This document shows, piece by piece, positions 15,261-24,828 of a stretch of 64,000 bases of DNA. The stretch is from contig DATLXH010000085.1 of the NCBI GenBank assembly GCA_035576005.1, positions 24,276 to 88,275 on the forward strand, in the 5' to 3' direction. The position numbers were made by a program, and so were the translations under genes. The notes below the pieces were generated by a model that searched no databases, was not told the origin of the DNA, and saw nothing but the letters and a program-made list of their open reading frames with translations. Source of the stretch: DATLXH01 sp035576005 (GTDB lineage Bacteria > Acidobacteriota > Thermoanaerobaculia > Gp7-AA8). Every line of letters begins with the position of its first letter. The stretch's first letter is position 1.

Positions 15261-17791
15261 TGTCCGAATGGCAGCGCGGGATTACCGGCAACGTCCTCCG
15301 CCTCCAGCTTTGCCTCGTGGGTTCCGTCAGCAAGAGGAGTCGATGGAACGAACCGTACGATTCCGGTCAGTGGATCGAACGTGGCAGGAACCTGCGCGCC
15401 GTCGACTGTCAATCGCACCGATTCTGCAGCGACACCGCTTCCGTTCACCGGATCCCTGACCGTACCTCCGATGGCGGGAGTGGCCGTGTAAACACGATTT
15501 CCGGGCGCGGGATACACGTTACTCACTTCCGGGCCGGTGAGATCCTCGGAAGAGTCGCTGTAGACGGCACGCAGGTCGTCGAAGAAGACGGAGGAAACGT
15601 CATCGCATAGATCGCTCGTCTCAGTGACATAGAGACGCTCCCACTTCAGAGGGAGCACAGCTGTTGCGGGGATTGCAGCCTCGACGTACTTCCATCCGAT
15701 CCAGTTGATTCCCTCGGTGCGTTTCTTACAGTCGGCGGCCGCGGTCACTGGTGATGGAACCTTCGTGAAATCGATTGTCTTCTGGGTGTTGGTCGCGCCT
15801 TCGCGATAGTTCCCACGGAGCCAATGCCGGCCTCCGTCTCCGTACACCCAGACGCCGATCCCTAGCGGCCGGTCCGAGATTGCGACCGTTGGATTGTGGG
15901 CCGCATAGGCGGCGGAAGTTCCCGGCGTCTGACCGGTGAAGTTATAGCTGAGCCATCCCGATCTCGTACCTTTCCGCACGGGATTCGGGCGCATCGCAAA
16001 AGTGAGGGTCGATGTCGCCCGCGCCGCGATCGCTTGCATGTCGCTGATGTCCTCGAAATCTTCGATGATGATGGGAGGACGGCCCACATCAACATTGGCG
16101 ACGGCGCTTGCTCCATCGGCTGTCGCGCGCACGGTCCCGCTGCCGGAGCTCGATGCCGAAAGCACACCGTCGCTACTGACGCTGCCGATCGACCCGATGG
16201 CGAGCCACGCAGCTGCGGCATTGTCGACGATGACGGCTGCGCCTGAGGCAGATCTCCCGGCCAGAGAGAAACGCAGCGTCCCGTTCGGAGGTGCGATGGC
16301 GGGGCTCGGGCTGATCTCGAGCGACTGCAGCGTGTCGACCACCGAGACCCGCGTACTTCCATTCATCGAAGTAACGGTTGCGATTACGTTCGACGAACCA
16401 GTACCACCGGTCGTGAGTCGTCCGCCGGGGCCGATCGATCCGACCGAACTGTTCGATAGACTCCACGACACTGATGCCGGATCCAGAGAGACGCGGTTGA
16501 ACGCGGCGTCCTGTCCTTTCGCAGTAAATTGCAAGGCACTTCCGCGGAAGAGCGTTGGATCCGGAGGAACGACGGTGACGCGGGCGAGGGGACCTGTGGG
16601 AGCGGAACTGAAGACGAGAATGGAGTTACTGACGGAGCGCTCGAACCCGTCGGAGCCGCGATTCACCTGCGCCACACCGTCCTCGCCTGGTTGCCGCACC
16701 GCCATCGTGGTTGAGCCGCCGCCGTCGAGATTCACGGCCGTAACGGCCCCACGACTCAGCATCAGTTCCGCCAGCTCGTCGAGTCTCACGCCAACGCTGT
16801 AGCCCGCCTGGCGGCCGTCGACCGTGGCCAGGATGACGTCGCCACTGGCGGTCAGACCGATCGCGCTTCGCGGATGAGTGACATCGGCGAATCCGGCATC
16901 CGGTACGGGACTGATCGCACCGTCCCTTACGATCCAATGCCCACCGCCAGCGGCGTGCCTGACCGATTCCCAACCAGCGGTGATCGAGGTAACCAGGGTG
17001 ACCACGTCTCCTGCGCCGAAGGCCGACAGGAACGTCGAGGCTGTCCCCGAACCGGAGAGAACGACATTCGAAGCACCGATCGGCGTATCACCGCCCGCGC
17101 GAACGCTCACGACCGTTCCCGTAAGCGGCTTTCCTGCTGCGAGCGGGAGAGCGACTCCGCTGAGAACGACTTCGGTGCCAGTGGCGTCCGTTCCGGTCGA
17201 CGCTGCGAAGCGTGAGGTATAGATGACCAGGTCGCCGCTGTTGCGCGACTGGTTCACTTTGCGAGCGGTCCTCGTCGACCCGTCAGGCCGAGTGATCAAC
17301 GTGTTCACGTCCACACTGGCGAGCATCACTTCGCGCGTGGGCTTCACGCCGAAGGTCGGCCGCGCCTCCGCGCCATCACTCATCAATTCGCCGTCCTGAA
17401 TGTGTAGCCCGCTCGGCGCTTCTTTCGGTCCCCAGAAGTCCGCATTGATTCCCGCCACCGCGCGGTGACCCTCGCGATTCTTCCGGTTCGCCTGAGCCGT
17501 AGTCTGCTCGAGTCCCGCCACACGATCGTTCGAGATACAGGCTTCAAACGAGATGAGCGCGTCATGAGCATCGACTTCGACGAGATGAACCGCCTGCCTG
17601 CCGGCGGTCGTCGTCACGATCGTTCCGCGATCATGCGAGACGCCAGGTCCGATCACGACTCGGGCATCGGACACATACGGCGTGGAGACCGAAGCGTTGA
17701 GAGGAGAAAAAAGTGTGAGGAAGGAAAGAGCGATCACGCCACGAGCAACGGCAGAGCGATTGATCAGACCGCGGGAGGACGTCCGGCGCAT
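15197..17791 (-). CDS. Secreted phosphodiester glycosidase (NAGPA-type) with Ig-like domains, C-terminally truncated
   Basis: An 864-residue exported protein: signal peptide within 1-35 (hydrophobic GVIALSFLTLFSPL), a NAGPA/phosphodiester-glycosidase domain about 60-410 (AGINADFWG, HPRSAIGLTASGDVIL, AVNLDGGGSTTMAV), then BIG2-like Ig domains and an Ig-like segment near 770-855. Many relatives continue into a metallophosphoesterase; here the frame ends in an abnormal tail (SPGRKRIVRIF) just where that domain should begin, and the rest is in another frame downstream. AAGGAG lies 5 bases before the ATG. Probably acts outside the cytoplasm on phosphodiester-linked sugars. Confidence 0.8.
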   Translation of the reverse strand: MRRTSSRGLINRSAVARGVIALSFLTLFSPLNASVSTPYVSDARVVIGPGVSHDRGTIVTTTAGRQAVHLVEVDAHDALISFEACISNDRVAGLEQTTAQANRKNREGHRAVAGINADFWGPKEAPSGLHIQDGELMSDGAEARPTFGVKPTREVMLASVDVNTLITRPDGSTRTARKVNQSRNSGDLVIYTSRFAASTGTDATGTEVVLSGVALPLAAGKPLTGTVVSVRAGGDTPIGASNVVLSGSGTASTFLSAFGAGDVVTLVTSITAGWESVRHAAGGGHWIVRDGAISPVPDAGFADVTHPRSAIGLTASGDVILATVDGRQAGYSVGVRLDELAELMLSRGAVTAVNLDGGGSTTMAVRQPGEDGVAQVNRGSDGFERSVSNSILVFSSAPTGPLARVTVVPPDPTLFRGSALQFTAKGQDAAFNRVSLDPASVSWSLSNSSVGSIGPGGRLTTGGTGSSNVIATVTSMNGSTRVSVVDTLQSLEISPSPAIAPPNGTLRFSLAGRSASGAAVIVDNAAAAWLAIGSIGSVSSDGVLSASSSGSGTVRATADGASAVANVDVGRPPIIIEDFEDISDMQAIAARATSTLTFAMRPNPVRKGTRSGWLSYNFTGQTPGTSAAYAAHNPTVAISDRPLGIGVWVYGDGGRHWLRGNYREGATNTQKTIDFTKVPSPVTAAADCKKRTEGINWIGWKYVEAAIPATAVLPLKWERLYVTETSDLCDDVSSVFFDDLRAVYSDSSEDLTGPEVSNVYPAPGNRVYTATPAIGGTVRDPVNGSGVAAESVRLTVDGAQVPATFDPLTGIVRFVPSTPLADGTHEAKLEAEDVAGNPALPFGQWSFIVSPSTSPGRKRIVRIF

Positions 17792-18106
17792 ATCGACTCC
17801 TTATGGTTTCGTTTTCGCCGCATTGTACGACGTAAGCCAGAAGCCTGGCTGTCCGAGGGTCTACTCTCCTTTCGCTGTCGGGTGACCCCGAGATCCAGAA
17901 AGGGCGAGTATCGCCCTCGAGCGCGACAAGGAACCATTGCACTCGCGGAAGACGCGTTGCAGCTGGTTGGGAAATGCCGCCCGAAACACGAAGGACCGTG
18001 CAGTGGTCAAACGTGCAGTGGGGTGCAAGGGCACGCCCGGGAACTATCTTAGCTGCTAGCCACTACGTTCTACGAGCGGGCCTGCTACGTCCCCCGCCTG
18101 CCTGGT
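17792..18106. other. Intergenic region upstream of the secreted glycosidase
   Basis: A 315-base gap. The glycosidase ribosome site AAGGAG is at 17797-17802 and a possible -10 TACAAT (minus strand) at 17822-17827, without a convincing -35. No gene or other structure seen in the rest. Confidence 0.5.
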
Positions 18107-18502
18107 TCACCAGATGCTCTGCACCTGGCGAAACGAACGAATGCGCTCGTCTTTCGTGACGATCTGCGCGCGGTGGATGACTGCCGAAGCGACGATCAGC
18201 CGATCTGCTGGATCGCTGTGGTTCCACTTCAGTTGGGAGCATGCCACCGCGATATCAGGATCCAGAGGTATGAGCATGGCCTGGGATGTGGAGAGGGATT
18301 GTTTGAGCCAGAGAAGCACGTCGCGGTCGAAGCTGAGTCGTTTTCGGGCAACGAGCGTGGCGATCTCCCAGCAGCTGATTGCACAGAGGCCGATCTCGGA
18401 GGACGTTCCCAGGGCGGCGCGCGCACGTGCAGACAGTTTTTTCGGGCTGGCATGCCACCACACCCAGGCATGAGTGTCTGCAATGATCACTCGGCCATCC
18501 AC
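18107..18502 (-). CDS. vapC: PIN-domain toxin (VapC family)
   Basis: A 131-residue PIN ribonuclease. The acidic site is visible: D9 (IIADTHAWVWW), the Glu in CAISCWEIATLV, the Asp in DPADRLIVASA and the Asp in VTKDERI. VapC toxins cut tRNA or rRNA. The gene follows its antitoxin with a 16-base overlap, the usual coupled arrangement. Confidence 0.92.
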   Translation of the reverse strand: MDGRVIIADTHAWVWWHASPKKLSARARAALGTSSEIGLCAISCWEIATLVARKRLSFDRDVLLWLKQSLSTSQAMLIPLDPDIAVACSQLKWNHSDPADRLIVASAVIHRAQIVTKDERIRSFRQVQSIW

Positions 18503-18711
18503 GGCTCGCCGAGCGGGCTGACGATATCGGTCTCGTGAGTGATGCTGCCCGCAAGCGACTCAGGTTCCGCCAGGGGGGCCACACGAGCCACTGCCACGCC
18601 TCTTTTTGTCACGACAATCTCCTGACCGCTGGCCGCGACTTCATCGAGGAGTGCAAGACAACGGGCTTTGAATTCACCGGCTGGAATCTCACGCGGTTTG
18701 ATCATGGTCAC
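18487..18711 (-). CDS. Phd/VapB-type antitoxin
   Basis: A 74-residue Phd/YefM-like antitoxin: IPAGEFKARCLALLDEVAA, then GQEIVVTKRGVAVARVAPL, the standard fold, and an acidic tail (TDIVSPLGEPW) that should wrap the toxin. The start may be either of the first two Met codons. It should bind DNA upstream and repress the pair. Confidence 0.88.
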   Translation of the reverse strand: MTMIKPREIPAGEFKARCLALLDEVAASGQEIVVTKRGVAVARVAPLAEPESLAGSITHETDIVSPLGEPWMAE

Positions 18712-18864
18712 AGCCTATGGTCATAAGATACCGGAGTCAAGACGCCGTCTCACGGGCCGCGCCGATCCTAAAATCAAAGGAAGTTCCTCTGGGACCCGGG
18801 GTCCGGGCCACACGATCAGTTTTCGTGTCTTTCGCGGCCCCTCTTTCGGTCGCTGACGCAACCA

Positions 18865-18904
18865 CCCTCTCCCCGCCGGGGAGAGGGACCCGCCCCTTCG
18901 GGGC
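18865..18904. repeat. Short hairpin repeats, copy 2
   Basis: The same 23-base palindrome as at 13608 occupies 18865-18887; a second hairpin (GCCCCTTCGGGGC) follows at 18892-18904. They lie in the gap between two vapBC loci. Nothing else is seen in 18712-18933. Confidence 0.8.
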
Positions 18905-18933
18905 CCGCCGCACGACGCTCCTGAATGAGAAAC

Positions 18934-19367
18934 CTACGCGAGAGGCCCCTCGGGAACGAGAAGGAAGCCCTCGCGTCGCGCGGCATCCCTGAGCCGGTCG
19001 TCGAGCGAGACCACGGATACGGAGCTCGGATCCTGGTCAGCCAATACCAACGCTGCAGCGAGTTGAAGTGCGTCGGCCGCGCGAAGGGGATGAACCCGGA
19101 GCAACCTCCTTGCGGTATCGCGAACCAGTGAGCCCGGGGTCACTTCGCTCCAGTCCTCGCGCATCGCTGAAAGGCGGGCAAACGAGGAGGCGATGATCGC
19201 CGGATCGCGCCTTCCCGCTCCAGACGAGCAATCGTCGAGATGCACTCGATCTCCGTTCCCCACCAGACGTGGACCTGGCGATCGCCCGCGAGAATTGTAC
19301 GCACGATGGGTGTCATCCGTTCACCCAGCAACAGCGGCACGATCGCTGAGCTGTCCCAGAAATTCAA
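18934..19367 (-). pseudogene. PIN-domain toxin (VapC family), frameshifted
   Basis: The N-terminal part starts at TTG 19367 (MNFWDSSAIVPLLLGE, Asp in WDSSAIV) and runs to about 19200 (ARLEREGAI). The rest of the PIN fold (AIIASSFARLSAM ... HPLRAADALQLAAAL ... VVSLDDRLRDAA) is in a different frame ending at 18934. A single missing base near 19195-19205 joins the two. The start overlaps the antitoxin stop (TTGA). Either an inactivated toxin or a one-base assembly error. Confidence 0.8.
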
Positions 19368-19660
19368 CGTCCTTCTCTCCTCTCAGTGAGCAGGAGATCG
19401 AGTGCGCTAACGCTTTCGGGAAGCCGCGGCGGCTCCGTCTCCAGCAGATCCTTTCGCACCTTCCCATTGCCGCGGCGCAATAGTCCACGGCGCTCGAGGT
19501 CCGCAAGCCGCTTGTCCACCCCTCGGCTCTCAACCCCAACGGGCTCGAGCCGCGCCACTGGCTTGCCTCGATCGAGGATGAGATAGACCTCACCCTCCCT
19601 GACCTGCTGAAGAATGGCGCTGAGATTGTTCTTCGCTTCAGTCACACTAGCCTTCTTCAT
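19364..19660 (-). CDS. Phd/YefM-type antitoxin (second vapBC pair)
   Basis: A 98-residue antitoxin: MKKASVTEAKNNLSAILQQV, then GEVYLILDRGKPVARLEPV, and a long charged C-terminal region. ATG 19660 is chosen because the family begins there; the 51 residues upstream in frame look non-coding. A TATACT hexamer lies only 6 bases before the ATG, so the mRNA may be leaderless. It is intact although its toxin is frameshifted. The gap 19661-19835 shows nothing else. Confidence 0.85.
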   Translation of the reverse strand: MKKASVTEAKNNLSAILQQVREGEVYLILDRGKPVARLEPVGVESRGVDKRLADLERRGLLRRGNGKVRKDLLETEPPRLPESVSALDLLLTERREGR

Positions 19661-19835
19661 CTGGCTAGTATAGCTTAATTGAACTCTCGAAGCCGCGTCC
19701 GGACTCGGGAAAGACGGGATGTCGTCACAAATTCGACGGCGGTGGCGAGTAACCTCGGGGTCAGCCTCCCGCCCCCTACTGAAGCAGATTACGCAGTCGA
19801 CCCCGTGAACCACTGCCGCGTCCGCGGTACCCGAG

Positions 19836-21116
19836 CTACTTCACAATCAGCGGGGAGACGAGAATCTTGTCGATACGCCGCCCGTCCATATCGACGATCT
19901 CGAACCGCCACTGATCGACCTCGAAGGTGTCACCTTCCCTGGGGATCCTTCCCAGCTTACTGAGAGCGAACTGAGCGACAATCGTATGCTCATCGCTTTC
20001 GATTCCGCTCAGATTGACATGTCGCGAGAACGCGTCGAATTTCATCATCCCGTCCACCAGCAGCGTGCCGTCTTCGCGGATCGTCATCGACTCGCTATCG
20101 ATGTCATCGCCCAGGATGGTACCTGCCAGGTCCGATCGGCTGATCATTCCCTCGATGCTCCCGATCTCGTCGAGCACAATGGCGTCCTGGCGGTCGTTCA
20201 ACCGCATCAATCTCAGCACTTCCAGCGCACCTGTCTGCTCCCGGACCAGGAGTGGCGCTTTCATGATGGCCCGCAGATCAATTGGCTTCCCCGCGAAAAG
20301 AGCTGGGAGCATGTCCTTGATATCGACAACCCCGAGCAGTTTGTCGAGGCTCCCGTCGACGACCGGGTACCTCGAATAGCGCGTAGCCACGATTCTCTGC
20401 TGAATGGATTCCGACGATCCATTCACGTCCAGCCAGACCACTTCACGACGCGAGCGCAAGACAGTATCCGCGCGTCGTTCGCCGAGAGTGAACACGCCAC
20501 GTACCATCCGCTCTTCTGCCGGATGAAACTCGCCTTGCGAGATTCCCGCTTTGATCATCGCCGTGAGCTCTTCGGCCGTCACCGTTTCATCGCGTGATTG
20601 CGGAAGACGCAGCAGTTTGAAGAGCACGTCGGAGGATTTGGTGAGCAGCCAGACAGCGGGCCTCGAAAACCGGGAGATCGCCGACATCATCGGCGCGATG
20701 ATTCCGGCCACCGTTTCTGCATTGGCAAGTGCGATGCGTTTCGGTACGAGCTCGCCGAGAATGACCGTCACAAATGTAATGACGAGCACTACGATAACGA
20801 CACCAACTGTCTCGCCATGCGGCGCGATCCACGCCACTCGATCGAGCCGCATTGCGATCTGCTCGGCAATCGTGGCACCGCCGAAGACGCCCGTGAGAAT
20901 GCCCACGAGTGTAATGCCGATCTGCACAGTCGAGAGGAAATCGCCAGGATTCTCGGCAAGCTCGAGCGCGACTCTGGCGCGGCGATTACCCGAGCGGGCC
21001 CGGGTCTGAAGTCGCGACTTCCGCGCCGACACGATTGCAATCTCCGACAGCGCAAACACGCCGTTGGCAAGGACTAACGCCAGAATGAGAAGAACCTCGA
21101 GGGCGATAGTCGTCAT
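19836..21116 (-). CDS. CNNM/CorC-type membrane protein with CBS domains
   Basis: A 426-residue member of the HlyC/CorC family: an N-terminal DUF21 (CNNM) transmembrane domain (about 1-190, with LSEIAIVSARKSRL and GELVPKRIALANAE), a CBS pair (about 205-330) and a C-terminal transporter-associated domain (about 345-426; DEHTIVAQFALSKLGRIP). These proteins have been linked to Mg2+ or other cation homeostasis. Single gene; no obvious operon partner. Confidence 0.92.
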   Translation of the reverse strand: MTTIALEVLLILALVLANGVFALSEIAIVSARKSRLQTRARSGNRRARVALELAENPGDFLSTVQIGITLVGILTGVFGGATIAEQIAMRLDRVAWIAPHGETVGVVIVVLVITFVTVILGELVPKRIALANAETVAGIIAPMMSAISRFSRPAVWLLTKSSDVLFKLLRLPQSRDETVTAEELTAMIKAGISQGEFHPAEERMVRGVFTLGERRADTVLRSRREVVWLDVNGSSESIQQRIVATRYSRYPVVDGSLDKLLGVVDIKDMLPALFAGKPIDLRAIMKAPLLVREQTGALEVLRLMRLNDRQDAIVLDEIGSIEGMISRSDLAGTILGDDIDSESMTIREDGTLLVDGMMKFDAFSRHVNLSGIESDEHTIVAQFALSKLGRIPREGDTFEVDQWRFEIVDMDGRRIDKILVSPLIVK

Positions 21117-21356
21117 ACGTCAGAGGGTGCAATCAACCGACTGGAGTCTCATGCAGCCCGTGCCATGAGTCACGGCCGCACGGAATGCTGTCTTTCCATC
21201 ACTGCATGCGGTTTGCGAATGTAGAGGAGGTCAGTGGCAAAGACATCCTCCGTTCCATGGGAAGCCGCGAGGCTCGATTGCATGACAAGTCCAAAGCAAA
21301 TCGAGTGCCGCGCGCTCAATCAGGCCGCTACCAGGAAACGCTCCCCGTGACCGAGA

Positions 21357-24300
21357 CTACTCCATCCGGAGGAGCGGATCGCCAGATCCGTTGTCTGTGG
21401 AGAGGGTATAGACCGATACAGCTCCGCTGCCGGATACGACGTCAAAATCAAGCTCGAGATTGTGCAGGTCGCCGAGGGTGTCTCGTCCCGCCCCGAAAAT
21501 CGCGCGCCCGATTTCGGCGACCATCACCATTCCGCGAGGTGTGAGCTGATAATCCTTGAAGGCAACCGCGCGCACATTCGCCAGTCCTCCAGGCACCGGT
21601 GCCGCGTAACGAAGGGTGGCGCGTACTGTGACGCTGGCTCCGGCGGTTTCAATGAGCGTGAAGCCCGTTCTGAATGTTCCTGGCTTGGCGGATGTGACAT
21701 TGGCGGGAGAGGCGTCTTCGAGTCCGGTGATCTGCTTCGACCGGCCGACTTTCATCCCAGTCGAAAGCGCAACCGCCGGGACGGCCGTTCCAAAAAATCC
21801 CGGCTGACCACTCCGTGCGCTGATCGTTCGCGCTGAGATGGCCACGTTGCCGCTCGATGGCGTGAAGATCAGGTAGCCGCTGCCCGTCGAGAGTCCGAAT
21901 ATCTCTGAGAGAACGTCATTGATCACTCGCGAACGGTTCGGCTCGATGGAGATTGTCCGATCGATGGCCGCCGGCGCAAGCGCGACGTTCTCCGGAGCCG
22001 GCACCGCAACAAAAGCGCGCTGGCCCCAGGAGCTGACCACGACCTGTTGAACGGAGGCCCCCACGCCGCTACCTCCTGCGGCCCGGCCCGAGACCCGGCG
22101 CCTCGAGGTGCCACCGGGAAAGAAACTCAACGTCCCGCTCGCCGTCGATGCACCGCGGTTCATGAACACAAGCTCCGTTCGCGCCGTGGTCTGGCCCTGG
22201 CGGCTTTCGGCCAGGGAGATAAGTTGCGGCTCGCCAAGACCGCTGCCGTCCTTGCGAATTGTATCGGTCAGACTCGCTGAGTCGTTGGTCGTGGTATCGA
22301 CCAGCACGAGCTGGCCGACAAGCTTTCCATTTCCGGTGTTCGTCAGAATCGCTCCTACTGCCCCCGCCGGCGCTGCGTCCGTTACCTCGAGTGGTCCAAA
22401 CGGTGGAAGGGTGAGACTCCGCGTACCGATTGTCGTTCCCAGCGTATCGACGAAATCGGCGCTGAGCGTCGTACTGAAGCCTGAAACCTCCTGAAGATAA
22501 AGGTCAGTTCTGGTCCCACTGTCCTTCCGCGCTCCGGGCACGTAAAGTTTTTCGCCGTTCGCCGCGCCGCGGTCGGACCGAAACACCGGGAGTGAGCCTC
22601 CGAAGAAGCCTCGAGGATTCATCGTTGCAAAGAGACTGGCATTCAGAGACAACCGCTCGGCACCCTGAGTGCGCAGCTGCAGGCTTCCGGCATCCGCACT
22701 GCGCTGGAAGACCGTCTGAACGACGGACGCGAACTGCACCGACACGTTAGGAGGAAGAGCCGCGATCGGCGCTGATTTGGCAGCCGTTGAAGGACTTCCG
22801 CTCGGAATGTAGAAGAGGCTAACCTGATTCTGCAGCGGGGTTGGAGAAAAGGCATTGACGAGCGACAGGTCGGTCACTCGTCCGGCTTTCTGTACGAGCG
22901 CAGGAAGGAAGAGCGCAATCTCACCGGGTGCGAGAGCCTGCAAAACAGTCGAAGTGATGATCGGCGCCGCAGTGTGGATGACCGTGACCGGACGATTGCT
23001 CGTGGGAGGAGGGCCGTTCATCGGCTTGATCCGGGAGGCAGTGAGAGCGCTGCCGGAGCCGTCGAAATAGTTCAGGGTGAGACTGCCTGTGACCGATCCG
23101 TTCGGCGCATTGCCGTCCGGTCTCTTGCTCCGGTCAATGGTGAACGTCACCGTCACGGTCTGACCTGGAGGAATCGTGATGACGCCTGCCTGTGGAACCA
23201 TCCAAAGAACATCCGAGACCAGGATTCCCTGGAGCGTAGCCGAACCGTTGTTCGTGAAAGTCAGGGAACCGTCCCGCGTAGTGGTGTCCACGCGGTTCGT
23301 GGACGGTACAGGATTGACGACTCCAACGGGAGGGGCAGCCACGAGGAGACGCACCGGAATGCTCAGTCCTGCGGGAACTCCCGGCCCGGTCACGTTGACG
23401 GCGCCCTGGTAACTCCCCGGACCCTGCGCTGTTCCGGTAAGAATGATTGTCTGACTCGCTCCCGGCGCGATCGAAAGGGAGCTCGGAGTGACCGTAAAGA
23501 ACGAGGCACCGGTGGTAGAGAAACTCACCGTTGTAGCAGCGCCACCTACATTCGTCAGAACGAACCGGTCGGCGGCCCCTCCTGCGTTTGGCGTTTGGAG
23601 CATGCCCAGCGGGAAGGCAGCGACGATCACTGCCGGGTCGGTGATCACCTCCACCCGAACGCTGGCTGTGGTGGTGCCACCAGGACCGGTGGCGGTGAGC
23701 GTGTAGGTGGTGCTGAACGTGGGCTGAACGTTCACCGTGCCGCTGAGAGCCACTGCCCCGACGCCCTGATCGATGGTCACCGCCGTTGCGTTCGCGGTCG
23801 AAAAGAGGAGAGTCGATGGCAAACCCGTGCGCGCGGGATTCGGGGAAGCGGTGAACGAGATGATCGCTGGTTTGACTACCGGAGGTTCGCCCTCGCCGGT
23901 GACGAGGTTGTCTATCGCGAAAAATGTGTCGGTCGGTTGGGATGACAGGACGATTCTGTCGAACGGGGTGGTCAAGCTGAATACGACTCTCCCCTCGGCT
24001 ACCTCCCCAGGAACTGTCGTGGTGGGCTGTGTCACGCTGCCGACGGCCGTCGAGCCTCGAAACGCCTGGACCAGCATCGACGTTGCACCCGCCGTTACCG
24101 AATTCTGAGCAAAGTCGAAACTAACGCTCGTGACAGCGGTTGCAAAACGGATCTCGAGAGACCCTGAGGTGTCAGGTTGAACCAGAACTTGCCCGGTCAA
24201 TCGCTGAAAGAACGAGGGGACGATGATGAACGAGCCGGCGGGATTCGGAACGAACGTGATTCCTGTGACATTCAGTTGTTCAGCTGGTGTACCGGTCGCG

Positions 24301-24395
24301 AAAGAATCGAAATTCGTCGAGTAATTCTGGGCGACTGCCGGCAATGCGACCAGAACGCTCAATACAACAGCCAGCGACACAGCGTGACGATTCAT
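21357..24395 (-). CDS. Large secreted protein with Ig-like domains
   Basis: A 1012-residue exported protein. A signal peptide (MNRHAVSLAVVLSVLVALPA, cleavage after AVA) is followed by a C-terminal-of-signal jelly-roll-like region, an Ig-like segment about 180-250 (ITSFTASPNPARTG type), BACON/HYDIN-like repeats about 260-450 (LTNVGGAATTVSF, SSLSIAPGASQTI), and a long beta-rich remainder to the end. There is no C-terminal anchor I can recognise. Such proteins are common in Acidobacteriota-like genomes. Probably a surface or extracellular structural or adhesion protein; substrate unknown. Confidence 0.75.
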   Translation of the reverse strand: MNRHAVSLAVVLSVLVALPAVAQNYSTNFDSFATGTPAEQLNVTGITFVPNPAGSFIIVPSFFQRLTGQVLVQPDTSGSLEIRFATAVTSVSFDFAQNSVTAGATSMLVQAFRGSTAVGSVTQPTTTVPGEVAEGRVVFSLTTPFDRIVLSSQPTDTFFAIDNLVTGEGEPPVVKPAIISFTASPNPARTGLPSTLLFSTANATAVTIDQGVGAVALSGTVNVQPTFSTTYTLTATGPGGTTTASVRVEVITDPAVIVAAFPLGMLQTPNAGGAADRFVLTNVGGAATTVSFSTTGASFFTVTPSSLSIAPGASQTIILTGTAQGPGSYQGAVNVTGPGVPAGLSIPVRLLVAAPPVGVVNPVPSTNRVDTTTRDGSLTFTNNGSATLQGILVSDVLWMVPQAGVITIPPGQTVTVTFTIDRSKRPDGNAPNGSVTGSLTLNYFDGSGSALTASRIKPMNGPPPTSNRPVTVIHTAAPIITSTVLQALAPGEIALFLPALVQKAGRVTDLSLVNAFSPTPLQNQVSLFYIPSGSPSTAAKSAPIAALPPNVSVQFASVVQTVFQRSADAGSLQLRTQGAERLSLNASLFATMNPRGFFGGSLPVFRSDRGAANGEKLYVPGARKDSGTRTDLYLQEVSGFSTTLSADFVDTLGTTIGTRSLTLPPFGPLEVTDAAPAGAVGAILTNTGNGKLVGQLVLVDTTTNDSASLTDTIRKDGSGLGEPQLISLAESRQGQTTARTELVFMNRGASTASGTLSFFPGGTSRRRVSGRAAGGSGVGASVQQVVVSSWGQRAFVAVPAPENVALAPAAIDRTISIEPNRSRVINDVLSEIFGLSTGSGYLIFTPSSGNVAISARTISARSGQPGFFGTAVPAVALSTGMKVGRSKQITGLEDASPANVTSAKPGTFRTGFTLIETAGASVTVRATLRYAAPVPGGLANVRAVAFKDYQLTPRGMVMVAEIGRAIFGAGRDTLGDLHNLELDFDVVSGSGAVSVYTLSTDNGSGDPLLRME

Positions 24396-24619
24396 GGATT
24401 CCCCCGACGATTTGAACGCAAAAGTCTATCGAACGTTGAACCAGTAGACCACAACCCGTGACGCCATGCTCAGCGCGACCGTCAGTTGATGGCAACCGTC
24501 GCCCTGCCCCGCCGTTCTGACGCCGGAGATTCATTCTAAGGACCGCGATGTGGGCACATCGACTCGGTGGCGTAGTGGACAACGGCTGCAACGAAGTGAA
24601 CCCGCACGAATCGAGGACC

Positions 24620-24805
24620 TAAGCCCGCATTTATCACAGACCTTCGCCGCGAGACGACGGATAGCAGCCTGTCTGCTTCGTTGCACGCCAATTTCGCTCC
24701 TCGACATAGTGTCGACTATGCCTTCGTCGCAAAATCGCCGCGCGCCTCGCATCCAGGCCACTCTCCGCCGTCTCACGACAAAGGTCCGTGAGAAATGCGG
24801 GCTAA
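24620..24805. repeat. Element A, copy 1: fold-back repeat
   Basis: 186 bp. The two ends are inverted copies: TAAGCCCGCATTTATCACAG at the left and the complement of it (...GTGAGAAATGCGGGCTAA) at the right, and both arms remain complementary inward, so the whole element can fold into one long imperfect hairpin around CATAGTGTCGACTATG. The element is closely similar to 30809-30992 in opposite orientation. No coding capacity. The rest of the gap 24396-24619 shows nothing else. Confidence 0.9.
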
Positions 24806-24828
24806 CCCCTTCGAATACAATCCTTCGC

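Noticed and set aside
22974..23945. A 323-codon plus-strand frame
   Set aside because: It is antisense to the secreted Ig-like protein, which has a signal peptide and domain repeats; the frame is Arg-rich and featureless.
24550..24828. N-terminal extension of the SDR gene
   Set aside because: The extension is encoded by the fold-back repeat (element A copy 1), and the conserved SDR fold starts at ATG 24829.
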